Source: Ruminococcus sp.
GTDB lineage: Bacteria; Bacillota; Clostridia; Oscillospirales; Ruminococcaceae
NCBI GenBank assembly: GCA_017544125.1
Contig: JAFYET010000134.1
Coordinates: 1-11,314 of the forward strand
Length of the DNA: 11,314 nt
Direction: 5' to 3'
Shown here: positions 1-6,645 of the stretch, in pieces
Layout: each line of letters opens with the position of its first letter
Position numbering within the stretch: the first letter of the stretch is position 1
The notes under the pieces: generated by a model
Seen by the model: the letters and a program-made list of their open reading frames with translations, nothing else
The model's database searches: none
What the model was told of the DNA's origin: nothing
Program-made: the position numbers and the translations under genes

Positions 1-944
1 AGGAAAACGCCGCCTGCTGCCAGTAGTATAACAACAATAACTATTACTGCTATAACAATGCCCTTTGACTTGCTCGAATGCTCCTTCTCGGTAGCTATCT
101 GCACGTCCTCGGCAGGCTTTTTCTGCTCCTTGACCTGTATCTCCTCCACAGTTTCCTTGGGGGTGGCATTCTCGTTGTAGCCGTCAAGGTTCTTGATGTA
201 GCCCTTGTCGCCCGGCAGACAGATGTCAATGTTGTCGATCGTCATTATCTCGCCCGAGTAAGCCTTTGCCACGGGTACCTCGATTATCAGCTTTGTCGAG
301 TTGCCCTTTGTAGGCACGCTTATCAGCGCCTGGCGGTACTGGTTAACGTTGTCGGAAATGGTGGTGTTCTTCGGCACTACCGTGTCGCCGCCCGACCATA
401 CATAGCCCTTCTTCTTTGCCGAGAAAAGCACTGCCGATGCGCAGTCAAGAGCATCTACGCCCTTTTCGTCAAAGCGGTAGGTCAGCACCATCATGCACCC
501 GTCAAAGGTCGATAAGCCGAACTTGTCAGCATTAAGCTCAACGCCGATAGTCGTCAGCCCCTCGGTGCCCTTTTCGACATCTGTGTATTTGAGCGAGCCG
601 TCTGCGCCCTTGAACTGCCAGCAGACGTTGTGCTTGTCCTTTATCTCCTTTGAGCTGTCAGCGCTTATCTTGAGCGATGCGCCCTGGTAGGATCTGTCAG
701 TTTCCACCTTGATGCTCAGCCCTGCTTTCTTTGCATCCTCCGTCAGGTCAACATAATTGCTCCAATCCTTGTTATCAAACGAAAGTGTGTAGCCGACCTT
801 GTCCTTTTCCGATACGACCATTCCCTTGTCGTATTTGAACTTAATCGCCTTTTCTTCCTTCTTGTCATCAGCAAAAGCCGTCATTGCACAGCCGCAGGCT
901 ATAACTGCCGCAGCAAGTGCGCATACCAGCCTTTTTACCAGCAT
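1..944 (-). CDS. Secreted surface-anchored protein, possibly carbohydrate-binding-like (partial, 3' end outside window)
   Basis: The frame is open for 314 codons from ATG 944-942 to the window edge, so the C-terminus is missing. The N-terminus is a signal peptide (residues 1-26: KR, then a hydrophobic alanine-rich core, ending TAFA before DD). A lipobox-like VIAC at Cys17 is an alternative processing site. Residues 35-245 look like beta-sandwich extracellular sequence, with patterns such as SFDNKDWSNYV and MTIDNIDICLPG that recall carbohydrate-binding modules. The half at 80-155 and the half at 195-243 look weakly alike, possibly a duplication. A charged linker (260-294) rich in Glu and Lys leads to a membrane helix at 295-314 that continues out of view. 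The start has AGGGAAGGG about 7 nt upstream. A clear promoter lies at 1016-1044. I do not recognise the family; ligand binding is inference only. Confidence 0.8.
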   Translation of the reverse strand, partial: MLVKRLVCALAAAVIACGCAMTAFADDKKEEKAIKFKYDKGMVVSEKDKVGYTLSFDNKDWSNYVDLTEDAKKAGLSIKVETDRSYQGASLKISADSSKEIKDKHNVCWQFKGADGSLKYTDVEKGTEGLTTIGVELNADKFGLSTFDGCMMVLTYRFDEKGVDALDCASAVLFSAKKKGYVWSGGDTVVPKNTTISDNVNQYRQALISVPTKGNSTKLIIEVPVAKAYSGEIMTIDNIDICLPGDKGYIKNLDGYNENATPKETVEEIQVKEQKKPAEDVQIATEKEHSSKSKGIVIAVIVIVVILLAAGGVF

Positions 945-958
945 AAAAACACCCTTCC

Positions 959-988
959 CTAAAAATATCCGTTAAAAAAAAGGCACAT
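959..988 (-). CDS. Possible 9-codon leader ORF upstream of the surface protein gene
   Basis: On the minus strand a GGAGGTG sequence stands about 4 nt before an ATG at 988-986. It opens a reading frame of nine codons (M C L F F N G Y F) ending in TAG at 961-959. It lies in the 5' leader of the surface protein gene, between its promoter and its start codon. Its ribosome binding site is better than that of the main gene, and it contains a run of eight T. It could be a leader peptide that tunes translation or transcription, or just chance; nothing shows that it is translated. Confidence 0.3.
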   Translation of the reverse strand: MCLFFNGYF

Positions 989-1015
989 CAAGCACCTCCG
1001 TACAATACATATAAT

Positions 1016-1044
1016 ATTCTAAACCATTTTACCCCTTTTGTCAA
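1016..1044 (-). promoter_or_regulatory. Sigma-A promoter of the surface protein gene
   Basis: On the minus strand TTGACA (1044-1039), a 17-nt spacer and TAGAAT (1021-1016) form a near-consensus promoter. The predicted start of transcription is near 1009, giving a leader of about 65 nt. Confidence 0.8.
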
Positions 1045-1057
1045 TAGTAAAACTATT

Positions 1058-1089
1058 AAAAAAAAGCCCCGTATTTGATACGAGGCTTT
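1058..1089 (-). terminator. Rho-independent terminator of the 1100-1948 gene
   Basis: On the minus strand a 12-bp stem with one G-U pair (1089-1078 with 1074-1063) encloses a 3-nt loop and runs into a T tract. It starts about 10 nt after the stop codon at 1100 and lies just upstream of the next promoter, so it insulates the two genes. Confidence 0.9.
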
Positions 1090-1099
1090 GTGAAATTAT

Positions 1100-1948
1100 T
1101 TAGCTTAATCCAAGGAAGCCCATATACTGCTTCTTCGGCATTACCGATTCGTTGACCTCAGATACGTGCTCCTCGCCGCCGTCTGTCAGGCGGTAGAAGA
1201 TGTGCGTCTCATCAAGCCAGCCCACATCGGGTATTATGCCCCTCTTGCCCTGTGATGATATGGTCTTCTTTATGCCCTTTTGTCTCAACTTAAAGAACTT
1301 AAGGTCCTTGTCCTGCCCGTAGGGAACTACGTAGATGTTCACCGAGCCCTTGAAGCTGTTCTGTACGTCAGCTATATAGAAGCGGTACTTGCCGTCGGGC
1401 GATACGGTGTTTTTGTAGTTGGTCATAACGTTTATCTTCTCTGCCGATGACTTGTAGAGGTCATATACCTCAGTGCCGGGCTCGAGGTTGATGTCGATGA
1501 GCGTCTCTGTCGAGTTGCCCGTCATAAGCATATTCATAACGATGTATGCAACTATGCCCAGAACGTATAAAAGCAGGTAAATAGTACCCATGATGACCTT
1601 TGCCGTGTCACCCACCCCGCAGACAAAGAAGCCCACGAGCGCCACCACAAACGGCGGTATGATAAGCAACCAGTTGCCCATATTGAACAGCAGCAGGCAG
1701 AACACCACAGGCAGCATTATAAGCGCTATAATGCCAGTGACCTTCTGCTCCCTTGCATATATCATCAGAAGCAGGAAAAGTGCACTTGCTGCAATGTATA
1801 TTCCGTAGAATGTGCCCTCAGCACCGTCATTTATCTCCAGCGTATACAGAAATGTTGCGTAGGTGAGCATGGTAATTATGCCCAGATACATTATATTAAA
1901 GACAGCAACGGTCCTCTTTATCCAAACATTGGATAAAAGCTCCATCAT
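1100..1948 (-). CDS. Five-helix membrane protein with soluble C-terminal domain, function unknown
   Basis: The protein has 282 residues. Five hydrophobic helices fall at about 13-36, 46-65, 70-88, 92-112 and 117-141. A soluble part (145-282) follows and contains SPDGKYRFYIAD (183-194) and a later GWLDETHIFYRL (243-254). Such SPDGKY...W...FY patterns occur in beta-propeller blades and in proteins of the DUF5412 kind; membership is only a guess. With an odd helix number, the soluble part and the N-terminus face opposite sides of the membrane. The start is a double ATG at 1948 with GGAGGAA 6 nt upstream. The gene has its own promoter (1986-2014) and terminator (1058-1089), so it is probably a single-gene unit. 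It sits directly downstream of the sigma/anti-sigma pair and could be a target of it, but no sequence evidence shows that. Confidence 0.85.
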   Translation of the reverse strand: MMELLSNVWIKRTVAVFNIMYLGIITMLTYATFLYTLEINDGAEGTFYGIYIAASALFLLLMIYAREQKVTGIIALIMLPVVFCLLLFNMGNWLLIIPPFVVALVGFFVCGVGDTAKVIMGTIYLLLYVLGIVAYIVMNMLMTGNSTETLIDINLEPGTEVYDLYKSSAEKINVMTNYKNTVSPDGKYRFYIADVQNSFKGSVNIYVVPYGQDKDLKFFKLRQKGIKKTISSQGKRGIIPDVGWLDETHIFYRLTDGGEEHVSEVNESVMPKKQYMGFLGLS

Positions 1949-1985
1949 AGTTTATTCCTCCGAACTCAATTTTATGCCAAGTTAT

Positions 1986-2014
1986 ATTATATAACATTAT
2001 TTTGAAAAAATCAA
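1986..2014 (-). promoter_or_regulatory. Sigma-A promoter of the 1100-1948 gene
   Basis: TTGATT (2014-2009), a 17-nt spacer and a perfect TATAAT (1991-1986) on the minus strand. The implied leader is about 30 nt and carries the GGAGGAA ribosome binding site at 1961-1955. Confidence 0.75.
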
Positions 2015-2045
2015 GTACCTGCGAGGAATTTTTTGTGTTTTGCCC

Positions 2046-3065
2046 TCAGCCCCCGACCTCGAACCTCGTTTCGCCTATGGTCACGGCCTTGACACTTGAT
2101 GTGTCGATAAGATCGTTGAAGGTAACGCTCAGTCTCTCGTAATGCCCGTCCTCTGCGGCATCATAGGGCGAGAAGCCAAATATCTCAATGCTCTTGCTGC
2201 TGCCGTCCGTGTATTCCACGGTCACCTCACGCATAGGCAAGGGGTCTGTCTTGGGGATTATAGTCACATCGCAGCCCTTTATGCCGTTGTCAAAGAGCGT
2301 CATCACCTCACCCTTGTCGTTTGTCAGCTTGACGCTGTGCATATTCTTTTCAAATGTGATGTCAAACTCGGCTATTATATTGTCCTCGGGTAGATTAAAG
2401 CCCATTACTACCGTCATAGGTATCGTTACCTTGTCCTGCGGCGTGTCGAGCTTATACTCCCAGCGCATACTCTCGGCACCGCCCTCATATACAAAGCCGA
2501 TATCCTCGGCGTATTCGGTTACTTCGTTGCCATTCTCATCCTTGTATGTTCCTCTTTCAGCCAACTTTGAATGGAGATAAGTTTCTTCTCCATTCGCGAT
2601 CTGCTTTGCTCCCTCCTCATCATTCGGCACGGCACTTGCCACAAGCGTCAGGTATTCCCCGTCGGAGAGCACCGACTCAATGTTTATGTCAAAATGCTTT
2701 CCCTTAAAGGTCAGCCCGCTCTTAGCGCCCATGCTCTCGAGCTTGCTGTCGGCACCCGAGCCAAAGTATGTCTCGTTTGCGGCGTTTTTCCTGTATACAT
2801 ACGCCGCCCCTGCGCCCACAGCCCCCGTGACCGCTATCACCGCCGCCGCCAAAAGCACCGTAAAACGCCTGCTCATCCTCTTGTTCTTTTTGCTTACCAT
2901 GATACTGTTATCCATTTCAAAGCCCGCCTTTCTCATAACGGAGGAGAGTATGCGCTTTGACGTTTCATCATCAAGCTCTGCACCCGAGCCAAAGCCCGTA
3001 AGCTCTCTGTCCAAAGCCTCGCAGTCGCTTTGTGTAAGCATATCGCTAAGATACTTCTTATCCAT
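2046..3065 (-). CDS. Membrane-bound anti-sigma factor, DUF4179-like
   Basis: The protein has 339 residues. A polar cytoplasmic N-terminus (1-66) is followed by one membrane helix (about 68-90, after the basic KKNKRMSRR) and a large extracytoplasmic domain (95-339) of beta-rich sequence. That architecture, and the position directly behind an ECF sigma factor, fit anti-sigma factors of the DUF4179 family: the N-terminus holds the sigma factor at the membrane and the outer domain senses an unknown signal. No zinc-binding HXXXCXXC anti-sigma motif is visible. The start overlaps the sigma stop codon as TAATG, and the ribosome binding site AGGAGG lies inside the sigma gene, so translation is probably coupled. 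I see no convincing terminator between this stop and the next promoter; read-through is possible. Confidence 0.8.
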   Translation of the reverse strand: MDKKYLSDMLTQSDCEALDRELTGFGSGAELDDETSKRILSSVMRKAGFEMDNSIMVSKKNKRMSRRFTVLLAAAVIAVTGAVGAGAAYVYRKNAANETYFGSGADSKLESMGAKSGLTFKGKHFDINIESVLSDGEYLTLVASAVPNDEEGAKQIANGEETYLHSKLAERGTYKDENGNEVTEYAEDIGFVYEGGAESMRWEYKLDTPQDKVTIPMTVVMGFNLPEDNIIAEFDITFEKNMHSVKLTNDKGEVMTLFDNGIKGCDVTIIPKTDPLPMREVTVEYTDGSSKSIEIFGFSPYDAAEDGHYERLSVTFNDLIDTSSVKAVTIGETRFEVGG

Positions 3066-3592
3066 TACCGCCCCTCCTTTAATATCTCTCTGAGTCTCAC
3101 AAGCCCGCGGGATATCCTTGTGTTGACCGTTCCCTGCTTCATTCCGAGTTCCTTTGCTATGTCCTTGTTCCTCTGCCCGAGGTAGTATTTTCTGATGAAT
3201 ATGTCGCTGTCAGGCTCGCCTAAGCTCTTTACCGCCTCTATCAGCTCACCGCCGTCTGTTATCTCCTCCTCAGCTATGAGGTTTTCAAGCTCGCTGTAAT
3301 CAAGCAGCTTCTCGTCCTTGCAGTGTGTGCGGAAAAGGTCAGTGCAGTGCCTTGCCGCTATCACCGATATAAAAGCCCTCACCGAGCGCAGCTCAAAGCC
3401 GCATTTGCTGCCGCTTTGGTAGAATTTGTAGAATATATCGCTCACAGCCTCCTCGATGTCCTCTTTGGTGCAGACATCACGCAGTCTTGTATATACTATC
3501 TTGTAAACATAGGCACTGTACTGCGCCACAATCTCACCAAGCCCCTTTTGGGGAGCGCTTTTTAGCAGCGTAAGCAGTTTATCATCATTCAT
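3065..3592 (-). CDS. ECF-type RNA polymerase sigma factor
   Basis: The frame is open back to 3691, but the probable start is ATG 3592-3590, giving 175 residues. That ATG has GAGGA about 8 nt upstream, and the earlier ATG lies against the terminator of the preceding gene. Region 2 is at about 20-90 (YKIVYTRLRD, EDIEEAVSDIFYKFY, VRAFISVIAARHCTDLFR), where the -10 element is bound and melted. Region 4 is at about 118-172, with the helix-turn-helix NKDIAKELGMKQGTVNTRISRGLVRLRE, which reads the -35 element. The length is typical for an ECF sigma factor. It is the first gene of a two-gene operon with its anti-sigma factor. A 12-bp palindrome at 3612-3623 precedes the start and suggests added control by a repressor. 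Confidence 0.88.
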   Translation of the reverse strand: MNDDKLLTLLKSAPQKGLGEIVAQYSAYVYKIVYTRLRDVCTKEDIEEAVSDIFYKFYQSGSKCGFELRSVRAFISVIAARHCTDLFRTHCKDEKLLDYSELENLIAEEEITDGGELIEAVKSLGEPDSDIFIRKYYLGQRNKDIAKELGMKQGTVNTRISRGLVRLREILKEGR

Positions 3593-3611
3593 AGCAATTA
3601 TCCTCGATTTT

Positions 3612-3623
3612 TGAAACGTTTCA
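3612..3623. promoter_or_regulatory. 12-bp palindrome, LacI-family operator-like
   Basis: TGAAACGTTTCA is a perfect palindrome with the central CG typical of LacI/GalR family operators. It lies about 20 nt upstream of the chosen sigma start codon, beside an AT-rich stretch that could be the -10 region. A repressor bound here would cover the start of transcription. No LacI-type gene is in the window. Confidence 0.4.
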
Positions 3624-3632
3624 TATATATAA

Positions 3633-3659
3633 GTCGGCTGTGAAGGAGGAAATGTTACA
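3633..3659 (-). promoter_or_regulatory. Possible ECF-type autoregulated promoter of the sigma operon
   Basis: On the minus strand TGTAAC (3659-3654) is separated by 17 nt from CGAC (3636-3633). ECF promoters often have an AAC motif at -35 and a CG-containing -10, and many ECF operons are autoregulated. No sigma-A -35 with good spacing is visible here. The assignment is weak. Confidence 0.3.
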
Positions 3660-3689
3660 CGGCCAAACAAGCAAACACAAATAATCATC

Positions 3690-3719
3690 AAAAAGCGGCA
3701 GAGCCTTACCTCTGCCGCT
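3690..3719 (-). terminator. Rho-independent terminator of the HlyD-like gene
   Basis: A 10-bp perfect GC-rich stem on the minus strand (3719-3710 with 3703-3694), a 6-nt loop and a T run follow the stop codon at 3725 within 6 nt. It separates this gene from the sigma operon. Confidence 0.88.
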
Positions 3720-3724
3720 GATTC

Positions 3725-4729
3725 CTATTCCCCATTTATAATTATCTCTTCCCCGCCGACAAGCCCGTTCGTCACCTCGACCATCTCGCCGTCATCAATG
3801 CCTGTCTCAATGTCCTGCTCGACCTTGACACCGCCTATGAGAAGGTTCACGAATTTCCGCTCACCTATGCTCTTTACAGCACTTGCGGGTATCTTCACTA
3901 CGTCTTTCTTGTCGTAAACGTCAAAGCACACCTTGAACTTGTTTGCGCCCTCGACCTCGCCGTCATCACAGCGTATCTCGTAGACATACTGCGCCGTAGT
4001 ATCCTCGCCCTGCTGGTACATACCCGTTACATAGCCCTCATACTCGCCCTTTGTCGATGTTATGATGACCCGTGTGCCGTAGCCTATGCTGTCTGTTTTT
4101 GCAGGCATCTTGCAGCTAAGGGCATTCTGGCTGTTGTCAGCTATCTGGCATAGCCAGTCGGGGTAGACCTTGGTGTTTACATTAAGCTCCTTGTTGCGGT
4201 TGTTTATCATAATTATCGTGCCGTCGCAGGGGGCTGTCACCGTGTACTGCGAAAGCTCTCTTTGCAGCTTCTGCTGGGTTAGCTTTTGCAGCTCGTAGTC
4301 TATCCTTGCGTATTCAAGCTCCTCAGCCGACACGCCGCCCTTTGTCAGCAGCTTGTTGTAGGTGCTCTCCGCCTGCTCGAGCCATACCTTGGCTTCCTCT
4401 ATCTGCTCCTCTATCTCCTCTGAGCGCAGTACGCACAGCACGTCACCCTTTTTGACCTGCTTGTTGAGCTCAACGTTTATCTCCTTTATCTGCCCCGAGC
4501 GTGTGAACCTCGCCGAAGTCTCGTGCGCCACCCCGTATGAGGCTTCGCCGTAGTATTTCTCGGAGATATCCCCCACCTCAGCCTTTACCGTGTTGTAAAC
4601 GGGCGAGCTTGTCTCAAGTATAGGTATCTCTATCTCTGCGCCCTTGTCGCTCTTGCCGCAAGAGGCAAGGCTCATAGCCAGCGCTGCGCATACAGCCGCC
4701 GTCAGCGCCTTTTTGTATGTATTTTTCAT
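3725..4729 (-). CDS. HlyD-family efflux adaptor lipoprotein
   Basis: Starting at ATG 4729-4727 the protein has 334 residues; an in-frame start 20 codons earlier is less likely because it would bury the signal peptide. The N-terminus is a lipoprotein signal with lipobox LASC (Cys24). A half lipoyl-like motif follows at 77-100 (SGQIKEINVELNKQVKKGDVL), then an acidic coiled coil (about 103-160), then the second half (YTVTAPCDGTIIMI, 162-175), and a beta-rich C-terminal part with KIPASAVKSIGERKFV (279-294). This is the order seen in membrane-fusion/adaptor subunits that work with MacB-like ABC or RND pumps at the outer face of the membrane. Unusually, no transporter gene adjoins it: it has its own promoter and terminator. 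The ribosome binding site AAGGAG is 13 nt before the start and lies at the edge of a repeat element. Confidence 0.85.
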   Translation of the reverse strand: MKNTYKKALTAAVCAALAMSLASCGKSDKGAEIEIPILETSSPVYNTVKAEVGDISEKYYGEASYGVAHETSARFTRSGQIKEINVELNKQVKKGDVLCVLRSEEIEEQIEEAKVWLEQAESTYNKLLTKGGVSAEELEYARIDYELQKLTQQKLQRELSQYTVTAPCDGTIIMINNRNKELNVNTKVYPDWLCQIADNSQNALSCKMPAKTDSIGYGTRVIITSTKGEYEGYVTGMYQQGEDTTAQYVYEIRCDDGEVEGANKFKVCFDVYDKKDVVKIPASAVKSIGERKFVNLLIGGVKVEQDIETGIDDGEMVEVTNGLVGGEEIIINGE

Positions 4730-4744
4730 AACGATGTATTCTCC

Positions 4745-4800
4745 TTGATCGCCCGAACGGGCATCCGTCCGCATGGCGGACACATTCATTGTGCATTGTA
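4745..4800 (-). repeat. Heptamer-hairpin repeat element E (two-hairpin type)
   Basis: Read on the minus strand: two 7-bp units (TACAATG, CACAATG; 4800-4787), then a hairpin with stem GTCCGC/GCGGAC (4781-4767, loop 3 nt), then ACGGATGCCCGTTCGGGC with a short GC hairpin (4762-4751). On the plus strand 17 of 18 bases of GCCCGAAYGGGCATCCGT match element D at 7251-7268. The whole element lies in the predicted 5' leader of the HlyD-like gene. Confidence 0.65.
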
Positions 4801-4807
4801 TATAAGT

Positions 4808-4836
4808 ATTTTAACACCCCTGCGCTCAAATATCAA
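4808..4836 (-). promoter_or_regulatory. Sigma-A promoter of the HlyD-like gene
   Basis: On the minus strand TTGATA (4836-4831), a 17-nt spacer and TAAAAT (4813-4808), preceded by TGT as an extended -10. The leader of about 70 nt would contain repeat element E. Confidence 0.7.
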
Positions 4837-4929
4837 CCGCCGGCTGAAACTTTGTAGCCTTTCACAACTCTATGGGCTCGCCTTTGTGTATTATGTCCTG
4901 CAAAAAGCAATATACCCACTGTTCAAAAC

Positions 4930-4985
4930 CCGTCGGCGTAAGCCGACACCTTAACAGTTAACTGTTGACTGTTAACTGTTAACTG
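4930..4985 (-). repeat. Heptamer-hairpin repeat element A
   Basis: Five 7-bp units lie at 4951-4985 (plus strand TTAACAG, TTAACTG, TTGACTG, TTAACTG, TTAACTG), starting 4 nt after the hemW stop codon. Reading on along the minus strand comes GGTGTCGGC-TTAC-GCCGAC, a 6-bp hairpin, then GGGTTTTG. The hairpin plus T run may also act as a weak terminator for hemW. Confidence 0.65.
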
Positions 4986-4989
4986 ACAT

Positions 4990-6108
4990 TCACGCCAAGC
5001 CCACCGCATGAAGAAATTCAACTATGATAGTATTTGAAACCAGATATCCCCTCGGGGTAAGGCTCACCCTGCTGCCAGATATGCAGCAAAGCCCGTGCTT
5101 TTCATAGGTCTTTGCAAGCCCCATGAGCCTGCCTGTGCCCTCCTCACCGTAGAGGGATATGAGCTTTTTCTCATCAAGCCCCTCACTCACACGCAGAGCG
5201 AGCATGATGTATTCTTCACGCTCAGAGTGGGGCTCCTCCTCGGGTATCTCCTGCTGAAAGGGCGCATCAATGAACGCCGCTATGTCCCTCGGCACATAAT
5301 AGCGCTGCCCCATGTACAGCGAGTGGGCAGCCGCCCCAAAGCCCACATATTCCCCTGCCGTCCAGTATTTGAGGTTGTGCCTGCTCTCAAAGCCGGGTCT
5401 TGCGAAGTTTGATATCTCATAGTGCAAAAAGCCCTTTTGTTCAAGCCGCTCGCAAAGCTCAATGTACATATCGCTGACCGTGTCTTCATCTGCGACCGAG
5501 GCTCTTACTCTGTCGTTGTCATAGGGCGTGCCCTGCTCAATTTTGAGCATATAGGCGGATATATGCGTAAGCGGCAGCTCTGTCAGCCTGTCAGCCGAGC
5601 GGATAAGGCTTTGCTTATCCTGCCCGATGACACCAAGCATGATATCAGCCGAGATGTTCTCAAAGCCCGCCTTACGGGCAGCAAGTATCGCCCTCTGCGC
5701 CCGCTCAAAGTCATGCAGCCGCCCAAGGCTCATAAGCTCTCTGTCATCTGCCGACTGAACGCCGAATGATATGCGATTTATACCCATTTCACGGTATGCC
5801 GAGAGCTTGCGCTCATCTGCCGTGCAGGGGTTGGCTTCAATGGTTATCTCGGCGTTTTTGTCGATATCAAAGCATTCATAAACGCTGCGCATTATACGCC
5901 CGGTAAGCTCTGAGGGCAGCGCCGAGGGCGTGCCGCCGCCGAAGTAGACGGTATCAGCCCGAAGCCCCCTATATTTTGGCAGCTCAAAGCTGCGTATTAG
6001 CGCATCGGTGTATTCCTCTGCCGTTTTCTCATCGAACCTTACAGAATAAAAATCGCAGTAAGGGCATTTTCGCAGGCAGAAAGGAATGTGTATATATATC
6101 CCTCTCAC
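4990..6108 (-). CDS. hemW: HemW-like radical SAM heme chaperone
   Basis: The protein has 372 residues. The radical SAM cluster motif CX3CX2C is CLRKCPYC (Cys11, Cys15, Cys18) and is followed by Asp-Phe. Coproporphyrinogen dehydrogenase HemN has CX3CX2CXC, so Phe20 in place of the fourth cysteine points to HemW, which binds heme and passes it to respiratory enzymes. GGGTPS (57-62) and EANP (91-94) bind S-adenosylmethionine in this family; ISFGVQSADDREL and ISAYMLKIEQGTP are further family signatures. The start is GTG at 6108, overlapping the preceding stop codon as GTGA; AGGAG lies only 2 nt before it, so translation is probably coupled. Downstream comes repeat element A. In many Firmicutes hemW follows lepA directly; here two membrane proteins separate them. 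Confidence 0.92.
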   Translation of the reverse strand: MRGIYIHIPFCLRKCPYCDFYSVRFDEKTAEEYTDALIRSFELPKYRGLRADTVYFGGGTPSALPSELTGRIMRSVYECFDIDKNAEITIEANPCTADERKLSAYREMGINRISFGVQSADDRELMSLGRLHDFERAQRAILAARKAGFENISADIMLGVIGQDKQSLIRSADRLTELPLTHISAYMLKIEQGTPYDNDRVRASVADEDTVSDMYIELCERLEQKGFLHYEISNFARPGFESRHNLKYWTAGEYVGFGAAAHSLYMGQRYYVPRDIAAFIDAPFQQEIPEEEPHSEREEYIMLALRVSEGLDEKKLISLYGEEGTGRLMGLAKTYEKHGLCCISGSRVSLTPRGYLVSNTIIVEFLHAVGLA

Positions 6109-6581
6109 AGCTCCTGCCCGTCCTCACTGCTGTCAAAAGCGTTATCTATATACCTGCCTGCCCGCTCGCTGTTCTCTCTGAATTTCAGTATGCTCCGCTG
6201 CACCATGAACCTGACCGCAAGCAGCACATACAGCATAAGCATAGCACCTATGGCAGATGCGAAGAACCACATCTCTTCCTTGAAGGTGAGGTAGTAGTAT
6301 TTTGAATTCTTCTCCAAATACGCCTGCACGGCAGGGTGTATGATACAGTACATTACAATGCCGAGTATGCCCGTATAGGCTATAAGGCAGGTGACAGATA
6401 GCAGCGCCTCCTTAGCGGGGAAGCGGGCAAACCGCACAAAGCAGAACACAACCCACGCTAAAAGCAGCACCACCGCAAAGGTCTTGCCTATATTAGCATA
6501 TGCCTCATAAAGAAGCGGCACAAGGGCGCTGCCTATTAGACCTAAGATTATTGAGTTTTTCATCGGCAGCTTAAGATCCAT
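6105..6581 (-). CDS. Four-helix membrane protein, function unknown
   Basis: The protein has 158 residues, with hydrophobic helices at about 9-25, 33-51, 58-83 and 103-126 and a charged C-terminal tail (127-158). No family or catalytic motif is recognised. The start at 6581 has AAGGGTGG upstream; a second Met at residue 7 is possible. The gene overlaps the hemW start by 4 nt and follows the 6646-7095 gene by 64 nt, so it probably belongs to the lepA-hemW transcript. Repeat element B fills the gap before it. Confidence 0.78.
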   Translation of the reverse strand: MDLKLPMKNSIILGLIGSALVPLLYEAYANIGKTFAVVLLLAWVVFCFVRFARFPAKEALLSVTCLIAYTGILGIVMYCIIHPAVQAYLEKNSKYYYLTFKEEMWFFASAIGAMLMLYVLLAVRFMVQRSILKFRENSERAGRYIDNAFDSSEDGQEL

Positions 6582-6598
6582 ACAGCACCACCCTTTCT

Positions 6599-6640
6599 CA
6601 GTTAACAGTTTACAGTTATGGTATCGCCCTGACGGGCGAT
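6599..6640 (+). repeat. Heptamer-hairpin repeat element B
   Basis: Three 7-bp units on the plus strand (CAGTTAA, CAGTTTA, CAGTTAT; 6599-6619) lead into GGTATCGCCC and a 7-bp perfect stem (6623-6629 with 6634-6640, loop TGAC). It occupies almost the whole 64-nt gap between two genes. The unit resembles that of element A, while the hairpin matches that of element C. Confidence 0.65.
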
Positions 6641-6645
6641 GATAT

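Noticed and set aside
2188..3093. Plus-strand open frames of 80-137 codons opposite the anti-sigma gene
   Set aside because: They are frame shadows of the minus-strand gene, without ribosome binding sites or recognisable domains; the same holds for the other plus-strand frames in the window.
3645..3683. Plus-strand GGAGGAA-ATG mini-ORF of 10 codons
   Set aside because: The ribosome binding site touches the ATG, there is no promoter, and it lies opposite the sigma operon control region.
3593..3691. Longer sigma factor starting at 3691
   Set aside because: The extra 33 residues would begin at the terminator of the upstream gene and span the palindrome and promoter-like region; the ATG at 3592 has a better ribosome binding site and fits the family length.
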